In this document: in pieces, positions 27,759 through 35,255 of the stretch
Numbering within the stretch: the first letter of the stretch is position 1
How the letters are laid out: each line of letters opens with the position of its first letter
Source of the DNA: AAA164-E04 sp014239995
GTDB lineage: Bacteria; Verrucomicrobiota; Verrucomicrobiia; Limisphaerales; AAA164-E04
Assembly (NCBI GenBank): GCA_029247315.1
Contig: JAQWLM010000002.1
Coordinates: 208,345-272,344, forward strand
Length of the DNA stretch: 64,000 bases
Direction: 5' to 3'
Made by a program: the position numbers and the translations under genes
Notes under the pieces: generated by a model
The model's database searches: none
Told to the model about the DNA's origin: nothing
Seen by the model: only the letters and a program-made list of their open reading frames with translations

Positions 27759-29774
27759 TCAGACTGGCTGGATGGCTTCCTTTGGGGGCGCAGTCTGGGT
27801 GCCCTCATCGGATGCCTGCTCCGACTGTTGAAGGAAAGGCTCCAGTTCCTCACCGGAGCGAACCAGCCGGAAACTGTTGAATACCACCAGCAGGGATCCC
27901 ACAACATGCATTACAGCAGCAAGGATGGGGTTGATATAAGCCATGGAAGCCAGAACAAACCCACCGATCACGAAAACCACTCCGAAGAGAAAGTTCTGAT
28001 TGATCACTGAGCGAGTCTGTCGGGAAAGTTTGACGAGAAATGGCAAACGCCTCAAGTCATTGTTCATCAGTGCGATCGTAGCACTGTGGATGGCGACTTC
28101 ACTGCCAGCTGCGCCCATGGCAATGCCCAGGTCACCTGCAGCAAGAGCCGGAGCGTCATTGACACCATCCCCCACTACTGCAACACGATAGCCCTTGGCT
28201 TTCAGCTTGTGCACAAACTCAACCTTGTTTTGAGGCAGACACTCCGCCACGACCTCCTCACAACCGATTTCGCGAGCCACCCTGACGGCTACCGGCTCCC
28301 GATCCCCCGAGACCATGGCAATCCGACGGATATCGGCATCCTGCAAAGCTGCCAGGGATTCCTGTGCCTCAGCACGGGTTTGGTCCTGAAGCCCAATCCA
28401 CCCAACAAATACCCCGTCGCGAGCCACATACAGGAGGCTGTAACCTTCCGCTTCACTCAGGTCGACACTGGACATGAAGTCGTCCTTCAAACCATTTTCC
28501 TGAAGCCAGTTAGCCCGACCTACGGTCAAGGTTTCCGCACCAAGCCGAGCCGTGATTCCTTTACCCGCAGTTTCCTTGAAATCCACCGGCTCGGTCAATT
28601 CGAGGCCAGCTTCCTGCGCAAGTTGGGCAAGTGCCTTGGCGGTGGGGTGATTACTGTATTTCTCGGCAGATGCAGCCATATGCAGCAACTCGGCAGGCTT
28701 GATTCCCTCCTGGGGTGCCAATCGACTGACGGCAAGCTTACCTGTCGTGAGGGTTCCGGTCTTGTCAAAGACAAAGGCGTTGATCTTGGCGGACAACTCG
28801 ATATCAGCCACGTTCTTGATCAGGATACCCAGGCGGGCAGCAGAGGAAAGTGCGGCTACCATTGCAGTGGGGGTAGCCAGGATAAAAGCGCAAGGGCAGG
28901 CAATGATGAACACGGTAATCACACGACTAAGGTCCTGAGTAAAGGCCCAAACAAGGGCACCCACCAAGAGGACAAGCGGGGTGTAGAATCCCATGTACTG
29001 GTCAACAATGCGCATGATAGGCAACTTTGTTTTCTCAGCTGCCAAAATCAGATCGTGAACCCGACCCAGCGTGGTATCCGCATCTGCACGGCTCACCTTG
29101 ACTTCCAGAAGACCGGTCAAGTTCTGTGTTCCCGCAAAAACTTCATCCCCTGCCTTCTTGTCAACAGGAAGAGATTCGCCGGTGATATTGGCCTGGTTGA
29201 TGGTAGCCTCTCCACTGGCGATCAATCCGTCGGCAGCGATATTATCTCCCGGGCGGATGCGGATGACATCACCCACCTTTAAATCCTTGACCTCGACCTC
29301 CTCTTCCTTACCACCGTTGACACGGCGTGCCTTGGTTGGGGTCAACTTCACCAATGACTCGATCGAGGCGCGTGCACCCTCCGCTGTCCTTGTCTCGATG
29401 ATCTCACCCAGCAGCATGAAGAAAGCCACCAGTCCCGATTCCTGGTATTCACCGGAAGCGAAGGAGGCCAGAACCGCGAGGGCCACCAGCTCGTTGGTGC
29501 TGAGACGTCCCTTTCGCAGGTCCTTGATCGCCGTCCAGACAATGGGATAGCCTAGTATCACGGCACCAATCATGGCGTTGATATCGCCCACCACAGCCCC
29601 ATTTTCGAAGAAATAGTGAATGATAAAGGAATTGATGACAAAAAGCAGTCCGACGAGGACCTGACCGAGACGAATCTCGGTATGCTCGTGGTCGTGTCCA
29701 CATCCATCGCAATGATCATCGTGTTGATGGTGATGCTCACCGGATTTCTGGCTCAAGAGTGATGTTACTTGCAT
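27759..29774 (-). CDS. P1B-type heavy-metal-translocating ATPase with His-rich N-terminus
   Basis: A 671-residue metal ATPase. The N-terminus is metal-binding: HHHQHDDHCDGCGHDHEH contains many His and a CDGCG pair instead of an HMA domain. It then has actuator motif TGESLPVDK, transmembrane CPC in VFIIACPCAFILATP, phosphorylation site DKTGTLTTGK, the HP-type motif in KYSNHPTAKAL and GDGVNDAPALA. TM7 reads SVINQNFLFGVV and TM8 AAVMHVVGSLLVVFNSFRL; the Asp of Zn/Cd pumps and the Met-x2-Ser-Ser of Cu pumps are absent at these places. The metal is therefore unresolved. It is followed at 50 bases by the ABC ATPase gene and preceded by hflK. Confidence 0.93.
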   Translation of the reverse strand: MQVTSLLSQKSGEHHHQHDDHCDGCGHDHEHTEIRLGQVLVGLLFVINSFIIHYFFENGAVVGDINAMIGAVILGYPIVWTAIKDLRKGRLSTNELVALAVLASFASGEYQESGLVAFFMLLGEIIETRTAEGARASIESLVKLTPTKARRVNGGKEEEVEVKDLKVGDVIRIRPGDNIAADGLIASGEATINQANITGESLPVDKKAGDEVFAGTQNLTGLLEVKVSRADADTTLGRVHDLILAAEKTKLPIMRIVDQYMGFYTPLVLLVGALVWAFTQDLSRVITVFIIACPCAFILATPTAMVAALSSAARLGILIKNVADIELSAKINAFVFDKTGTLTTGKLAVSRLAPQEGIKPAELLHMAASAEKYSNHPTAKALAQLAQEAGLELTEPVDFKETAGKGITARLGAETLTVGRANWLQENGLKDDFMSSVDLSEAEGYSLLYVARDGVFVGWIGLQDQTRAEAQESLAALQDADIRRIAMVSGDREPVAVRVAREIGCEEVVAECLPQNKVEFVHKLKAKGYRVAVVGDGVNDAPALAAGDLGIAMGAAGSEVAIHSATIALMNNDLRRLPFLVKLSRQTRSVINQNFLFGVVFVIGGFVLASMAYINPILAAVMHVVGSLLVVFNSFRLVRSGEELEPFLQQSEQASDEGTQTAPPKEAIQPV

Positions 29775-29837
29775 GATTCCTTATATGTTAAAATAATGGG
29801 TTTCTCGCGGGCGATCTACCATCGATCGTCCAAGTCC

Positions 29838-30977
29838 CTACTGGTCTTCTTCCCCTTGTTTGCCGCCCGTGAGAGAGGGTTCACGATTGAGCTGAAGGCG
29901 TAATTCCTGCGTCGTACCTGGCTCAATCGCCGGTAGCAACCAAGTATCATCAGCATTGGCAAGGACACGCCCCATCCCCTCAATAATCAAACGTTTTCGA
30001 AAGAATGCTGGGTTTGCCTCGAAGTGGGGTTGTAACTGGGTAAAAACCTTGGCATCCGCAATGACCCGACTGGTTATCAGATTGCTGCGAGCGATACCAT
30101 CGTTGATGATGGCTTGGGCCTGTCCCTGGGCACGCCGCAACTGCTCAAGAGCGTCACCCTCGGCCTCGTTACGCACCTGGCTGACTGTTTGCTCGGTCTG
30201 GGTTACCTGTTCGAAGGCTTCCTTGACAAAAACAGGGGGATAGGTGCGCACGTCCAGCGACTGGAGCGTGATTCCCAGGTTGGCCTTTTCAACCGTCTCC
30301 AGAAAACGTTCACGCACCTTTTCCTTGTGCTCCAGGCGATTACGGTAGAGGACATCATCCGCATTGAATTGCGCAGAGGCAAAGATCACCGCGTTGTTCA
30401 GTGCATTTTCAAGTAATTCTTCTACCCGTAAAAAATTAAACTCAAAAGCTACCGGGTCGCTGATACGATACTGGGCGTTGGCCCTTGCATGGACGATGTT
30501 GCCGTCAGAAGTCAGGGCATATCCATCCACACCGGGACGCAGCGACGGCATCGAGTAGGGCAATTCCCCGGTTATTTCCATCTCGGGAGTCACGGCATAC
30601 CAGCAGTTGGTGGCAACGATGGTGCGCGTCTCCCCACTCGGAATCCGAATGATTTCACCAATAGGGCTGGGCCACGACCAGTGAAGGCCCTGGTCAAGCA
30701 CCTGGTCGGCACCACTTCCCACCGGCTTGCCAAATCGCAGGACCACCGCTACTTCGTTGGGTTCAACGGTGAAGACACCGGACCCTATGAAGAGTATAAA
30801 AAGCCCTAACATCAAGACCTTGATGATTTTAAAGCTACTGGACAAGGCATCGGCAAGGGCTCGTGTGCCAGAGTCCTCCATGGGATGCGAGACGGGCACT
30901 TCTTCAGCGGCCTTGTCAGCATGAAGATCAATTTTTTCCGGTAAATCCGGTAATTCAGGTTTGTTGGAATCACTCAT
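29838..30977 (-). CDS. hflK: HflK-like SPFH/Band 7 protein
   Basis: A 379-residue SPFH protein. A single N-terminal membrane helix (IIKVLMLGLFILFIGSGVFTV) is followed by VEPNEVAVVLRFGKPVGSGADQVLDQGLHWSWPSPIGEI, the HflK-type start of the Band 7 domain. A long coiled-coil region is visible in QTEQTVSQVRNEAEGDALEQLRRAQGQAQ, and the C-terminal part has TWLLPAIEPGTTQEL. HflK and HflC form a membrane-associated cage that modulates FtsH in E. coli. Here no ftsH is adjacent; the operon instead encodes transporters, so the E. coli role may not apply. It is 76 bases from the upstream hflC-like gene. Confidence 0.85.
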   Translation of the reverse strand: MSDSNKPELPDLPEKIDLHADKAAEEVPVSHPMEDSGTRALADALSSSFKIIKVLMLGLFILFIGSGVFTVEPNEVAVVLRFGKPVGSGADQVLDQGLHWSWPSPIGEIIRIPSGETRTIVATNCWYAVTPEMEITGELPYSMPSLRPGVDGYALTSDGNIVHARANAQYRISDPVAFEFNFLRVEELLENALNNAVIFASAQFNADDVLYRNRLEHKEKVRERFLETVEKANLGITLQSLDVRTYPPVFVKEAFEQVTQTEQTVSQVRNEAEGDALEQLRRAQGQAQAIINDGIARSNLITSRVIADAKVFTQLQPHFEANPAFFRKRLIIEGMGRVLANADDTWLLPAIEPGTTQELRLQLNREPSLTGGKQGEEDQ

Positions 30978-31053
30978 GACACTTGCAACTTAGCAGTTTT
31001 GAAAACAGATATTTACCACCTTAAACGTTGGCTCAACCATCATCCACAAGCGA

Positions 31054-31959
31054 CTACCGCCCCGTATCCTGCATGGCATCGGCACCCTCTTTCAGGAGGT
31101 TGAAGGGGGGCGTGGAGGGATCCGCCACAATGGTGGTTTTCTCCTTGGTGGCCGCTTCCAAGGCCTCCAGACCTAAGAGCAGCTCAGCAAGTTCCGGGTT
31201 TTGCTGGAACACCTTGTAGTATTCGTTGGCCTTGGCCTCCGCGTCGCCCTCGATTTCGATGGCCTTGGCCCGTGCCTCGTTCAGGATTTTCTTACTCTCG
31301 GCGTCTGCCTTGGAACGAATTTCCATGGCGCGACTCTCACCTTCACCCTGAAACTGCTTCACCAAGCGCTGGCGATCAGCCCGCATCCGTTCGAAGACCT
31401 TCTGGGTGTTACTCTCGGGGAGTCCAAGCTGCTTGATATGAGCAAATGCCACCTCGATACCGTAATTGTCCTTGGCTGCATTCTGAATGGCCGCAAGGAT
31501 TTCTGTCTCGATTTCATCAAACTTCAAATCCTCCTCCCGAGGCGAAATCAAGTCACGAAAGGGGTGCTGCCCGATCACGCTGTTCTTGGCATCCCGCACC
31601 AGACTTTCAAGGCTTTGCTGCGCCTTGATCGCGTCGCCATTGAAGCGCTCCAGATAGATAGCGGGATCACTGATCTTCCAACCAACGAAAACCTCGATGA
31701 TCAGCGGCTTGGCATCACCAGTGGTGGTCTGCTCAAACTTACGCTCAAAATTCTGCAATCGACTGTCGAATTTGTGTACTTTCTGGATGGGCCAAGGCCA
31801 CTTGAACTCAAGTCCGGGCTCATCGATCGTCTCGGAGTATTTCCCAAAAGTGGTGACCACGGCTACCTCCGCGTTTCGCACTTGGAAACAGAACAGGATC
31901 GAAGCAAATATCAACAGCAGGATGCCGCCGGTGACGAGGGATATCAGGTTTTTGTTCAT
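31054..31959 (-). CDS. hflC: HflC-like SPFH/Band 7 protein
   Basis: A 301-residue SPFH protein with an N-terminal membrane helix (ISLVTGGILLLIFASILFCFQ) followed by VRNAEVAVVTTFGKYSETIDEPGLEFKWPWPIQKVHKFDSRL, as in HflC. The Band 7 domain continues to about residue 190, then a coiled coil rich in Ala/Glu (SRAMEIRSKADAESKKILNEARAKAIEIEGDAEAKANEYYKV). The same operon encodes two other SPFH proteins; this one ends in SPFH-typical order with a PPFNLLKEG tail. Inferred to assemble with HflK into a membrane-bound oligomer. It is 48 bases downstream of the larger SPFH gene. Confidence 0.85.
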   Translation of the reverse strand: MNKNLISLVTGGILLLIFASILFCFQVRNAEVAVVTTFGKYSETIDEPGLEFKWPWPIQKVHKFDSRLQNFERKFEQTTTGDAKPLIIEVFVGWKISDPAIYLERFNGDAIKAQQSLESLVRDAKNSVIGQHPFRDLISPREEDLKFDEIETEILAAIQNAAKDNYGIEVAFAHIKQLGLPESNTQKVFERMRADRQRLVKQFQGEGESRAMEIRSKADAESKKILNEARAKAIEIEGDAEAKANEYYKVFQQNPELAELLLGLEALEAATKEKTTIVADPSTPPFNLLKEGADAMQDTGR

Positions 31960-32007
31960 AAACTGGATACGAAATAAAGGGTCTTTGTCGTTTGAATCAA
32001 ATGGGGG

Positions 32008-33921
32008 TTAACGTTCTTCAGGGCGCGCTCCAAGCAGATCATAAGCAATCTTGTCTTCAAGATTGAGCAGGAAGGTCTCGTTGCCCTTGGGAACAATGAC
32101 ATATTTGCGTACATTGGTCAGCGAATTCGCCATGGCATCAAAATACTTGCGCTGTTTGAAAACATCCGGGGCGGACTGATACGCCTTGATCAGATCCTGA
32201 AACTGATTCGCTTTGGCCTCGCTGGTCAGGACGCGCTCGTAGCGAAAACCTTCCGCCATGGAAACCAACCTGGCCGCCTCACCGCGTCTCTTGGGAACGA
32301 TTTCCGCCGCGTAACCCTCGGCCTGCAGAATTTTGGCCTGCATTTCCTGCTCAGCACCAATGACCTCCTCAAAGGCCCCCGCCACTGGAGTCATCTTGTC
32401 ACCCACGGGAGGATGAATATCTTGGAGCCCTACAAAAAGGATTTCGACACCCAACTCAAGGGAATCGGCGAGGCTCTGCATCCGCATTTTGAGTTCCTGA
32501 GCGGCCTGCAGTCGGCCGGTAGACATAATGTCGATCAAGTCCACGCTCACAAGATATCGAACCACTTCACGATGTCCAATGGATTGCAGCAACTCAGCAG
32601 GTTCAGAGTGGTTGTAGTACCACTGCTCGAAGTCCTTGACAACGTATTGCACAGGAACGGCGGCAGTGAGGAAATTGACGGGCACGGTCTGTTCCTGGCC
32701 ATCCGTCATCGGAGAAGATGCCTGTTCGCGGCTCGCCACCAGGAAGTTTGTTTCCTCAGCGTAATGCTTGGATGTCCATAGAAGCGTTCGCTCGAATACC
32801 CCCTGCATATCCGTTTCGTAGCCCACGTTAAAACTTCTCAACTCCCTGGCGGGATGCCGAAAGACCTGGTCGATGGGCCATGGCCACTTGAAGTGCAGGC
32901 CCGGCTTGAGCACGGCATCTCCGGATCGCTGGAAAGGCAGAAGAGGCCATCGGAGTTCTCGAGAAGGGCTGCCAAAACGTTCAAGGATGCCCAGTTCATT
33001 GGGCTCGATAATGACGAAAGTGGTGGAAAGCATTAGGATTCCAAGCTGGAAAAGAACCAACCATGCCAGCGCCTTCTCAAGAAACTTGTAGAACCATGTA
33101 TCTGAAACCTTGAAGCCAAACTGGTAGTCCAGAGCCTGCGCGGCTGTGGTTACCAGTCCGGCGGGCTGCCCGAGAAGGCCTACCAGGCGACTCTCGTAGA
33201 GAGCCCGTTCGGCCTTGCCCTTCGTGCGGGGGCGGTAGATATCGAGGATCAGATTGATAAACGTCTCCACCGCGGAAAGCCCAAGGAGGACCACCATGAT
33301 GCGTGCCATGTGAAAATCAAGGCGCGGAACATCAAACCAGCCAGCTGCAAATGCCATCACCACCACCACACAGATAACGGAACCCAGCAGCAGATAGGCA
33401 CCGCCGGGACGCAGCAGGCGTAGCTTATCGAGTCGCGCAACACCAGAGCTGTATTTGCCCAACATGAACAGCAGCAGGGCAAAGGCCGAAAACGACACCA
33501 TGACGATGGGGGCCTTGGACAGATCGGGCTGTAAAACGCCTGGAAGCCAGTTCCAAAGAAGATAAGCACCCACAGCTTGCCCAATGCCCAGTAGGGCGGT
33601 GAATATGGGTACGAAAAACCTTTCGAACTGTTCACGAGCCTTGCGGGCAAGAAACGTGTCATCCCCGGATTCATCAAAGAGAGCCGCACGATTACGATCC
33701 TTGGCAATGTCCTCAAACTCCATTGTCTCCAGTTGCTCGCGATTTTCCAATCGCATCTGGAAATAGCTGATCGCAGCCACCAGGAAACCGATGCCGAGGA
33801 AAACGGCACCCACCGCCGCCGTGGCGGAAAGCGCAATCTTCGCGATGACGGACGCCACCGCGCAGGCAACCAGGAGACCCAACATGTTGACCAATCCGTT
33901 TTTCTGTGTATTTCGTTCCAT
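32008..33921 (-). CDS. Polytopic-membrane SPFH (Band 7) protein
   Basis: About 637 residues from the ATG at 33921; an ATG 24 bases earlier is in frame. The first 230 residues contain about six hydrophobic helices (LVNMLGLLVACAVASVIAKI; VGAVFLGIGFLVAAISYF; MVSFSAFALLLFMLGKY; LLLGSVICVVVVMAFAAGWF and others), which is not normal for SPFH proteins. A further helix at about 300-320 leads into an HflK-like Band 7 domain (IIEPNELGILERFGSPSRELRWP; LKPGLHFKWPWPIDQVFRHP). A coiled coil follows (IGAEQEMQAKILQAEGYAAEIV). It resembles an HflK with an added polytopic domain. It is encoded just before hflC and hflK, giving three SPFH paralogues in a row. Confidence 0.85.
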   Translation of the reverse strand: MERNTQKNGLVNMLGLLVACAVASVIAKIALSATAAVGAVFLGIGFLVAAISYFQMRLENREQLETMEFEDIAKDRNRAALFDESGDDTFLARKAREQFERFFVPIFTALLGIGQAVGAYLLWNWLPGVLQPDLSKAPIVMVSFSAFALLLFMLGKYSSGVARLDKLRLLRPGGAYLLLGSVICVVVVMAFAAGWFDVPRLDFHMARIMVVLLGLSAVETFINLILDIYRPRTKGKAERALYESRLVGLLGQPAGLVTTAAQALDYQFGFKVSDTWFYKFLEKALAWLVLFQLGILMLSTTFVIIEPNELGILERFGSPSRELRWPLLPFQRSGDAVLKPGLHFKWPWPIDQVFRHPARELRSFNVGYETDMQGVFERTLLWTSKHYAEETNFLVASREQASSPMTDGQEQTVPVNFLTAAVPVQYVVKDFEQWYYNHSEPAELLQSIGHREVVRYLVSVDLIDIMSTGRLQAAQELKMRMQSLADSLELGVEILFVGLQDIHPPVGDKMTPVAGAFEEVIGAEQEMQAKILQAEGYAAEIVPKRRGEAARLVSMAEGFRYERVLTSEAKANQFQDLIKAYQSAPDVFKQRKYFDAMANSLTNVRKYVIVPKGNETFLLNLEDKIAYDLLGARPEER

Positions 33922-33956
33922 ACTTCGCTTCAATCCACCACGCACCGGGTGGCTTT

Positions 33957-35099
33957 TTAATTCAATTCACGACTCTCAAAACTCATCACTGCCAGCGCCA
34001 TCAAGGCACTGAGGTAAAAAAGCACATAGGCAAAAGAGCGCCCAACATAGGACCAGGGAACGGTCTTGTCGTTCTCCAGAGCGTCCGCGATCCAGAAAAG
34101 TTGCCAGTTGGGTATGATGGCGTAGACAATGGAAGCCCAGACTTGCCTGTCCAGACCAGCCTCCTTCATGGCGGCAATGTCCTCCGGCAGCAAGGAAGCC
34201 ATCTCACTCATGTCGATCTTTTTATTGTCATTCGTATCCGCCTTCGAAATGGTAGAGGAAAGCAATCGCTTCTGCGATTCCGTGAAAGGACCCGACTGGA
34301 CTGTTTGATGTGAGGGAAAGGACACCCATGCGGGTTCTGCCCAGCGCCCGAAGAGGTAATCAGACATCAGTCCCAGCAGGAACAGCAGGGTGCAGATGGC
34401 AAGTGTAGGCACCACCTCGAGCCGTGTGGAACATACCAGAGCCAAGCCAGCCAGAAGCAGGAAGGCACATAGAATCAACATGGACGCCGGGATCAAACGC
34501 CAGTCCAGATCGATATGATCCTCATACATCGTTCCGTTGCGCTCTTTGAATGCAATGTAGACAAAGGCAATGGTAACCATCACGGCGACAAAGCACACCG
34601 CATCCGAGGTAAAGGTGCGGTTCAGGAAGTAATTGGTAAAGCCTGCCAGCAGATATGCCAAGGCGATAGCGCCCGTGAAGACAAAGAAGGCCGTCTTGTC
34701 GACCTCGCCGTATGCGGTGAAAGATATCTTGCTGGCAACCAGGGCACTGATCATGTTGACGTAGGTGAGAACGGCTAGAGTAGCTGCCAGACCCACGTAC
34801 TTCCCCATAAGGAAGCCCACACGGCCCACTGGCTTGGACAAGACCGCCAGCGCAGTTCCAGTGCGGATCTCATGGGCCACTGAGGTGGAGGCACTGACCA
34901 CAGCCCCAAACAATCCCACCAGCAGCAAGGTCGCCAAAACACTATCCTTGACAAGTTTGGGATCATCCCCAAAGCCAAAGTAAGGCGTGCTGGCAAGGAA
35001 AACAGCAAACACGGCAGAAGAAGTCATCAGCAGGAGAAAGACCGGCTGACGCAACAACTCCATGAAGGCGTTCCATGCTATGGTTCTAATCTGTCTCAT
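33957..35099 (-). CDS. ABC-2 type transporter permease with an EF-hand loop
   Basis: A 380-residue membrane protein of the ABC-2 family. The N-terminus RQIRTIAWNAFMELLRQPVF and the EIRTGTALAVLSKPVGRVGFLMGKYVG coupling region are typical. About six or seven membrane helices are visible, such as DSVLATLLLVGLFGAVVSAS and PASMLILCAFLLLAGLALVCS. Between the last two helices is a hydrophilic stretch with DTNDNKKIDMSE (34202-34237), which fits a calcium-binding EF-hand loop (acidic or Asn at 1, 3, 5 and Glu at 12). It is the second gene of the operon and its ATPase is presumably the one encoded five genes downstream. The substrate is unknown. Confidence 0.85.
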   Translation of the reverse strand: MRQIRTIAWNAFMELLRQPVFLLLMTSSAVFAVFLASTPYFGFGDDPKLVKDSVLATLLLVGLFGAVVSASTSVAHEIRTGTALAVLSKPVGRVGFLMGKYVGLAATLAVLTYVNMISALVASKISFTAYGEVDKTAFFVFTGAIALAYLLAGFTNYFLNRTFTSDAVCFVAVMVTIAFVYIAFKERNGTMYEDHIDLDWRLIPASMLILCAFLLLAGLALVCSTRLEVVPTLAICTLLFLLGLMSDYLFGRWAEPAWVSFPSHQTVQSGPFTESQKRLLSSTISKADTNDNKKIDMSEMASLLPEDIAAMKEAGLDRQVWASIVYAIIPNWQLFWIADALENDKTVPWSYVGRSFAYVLFYLSALMALAVMSFESRELN

Positions 35100-35255
35100 T
35101 AAAGATACAAATCACAGGGACCGAGGAGAATAATGAACTCCCGGCCACAGTCAAAGCAGAAATTTTCTTGGCAATTTTATTCAAGACAATCAAAAGGACA
35201 CGCAACTATTCAAGAAAAGGCAAATTTGCCAATGGGCGTTTGAAGGCACAGAGCA

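Noticed and set aside
28086..29282. 398-codon plus-strand open frame
   Set aside because: Antisense shadow of the P1B ATPase gene, whose motifs are intact on the minus strand.
29838..31959. hflK/hflC as an ordinary FtsH-modulator pair
   Set aside because: Kept the family call but rejected the simple role: no ftsH nearby, and a third SPFH gene and transporter genes share the operon.
31201..31977. 258-codon plus-strand open frame
   Set aside because: Antisense to the HflC-like gene; coding signals and motifs are on the minus strand.
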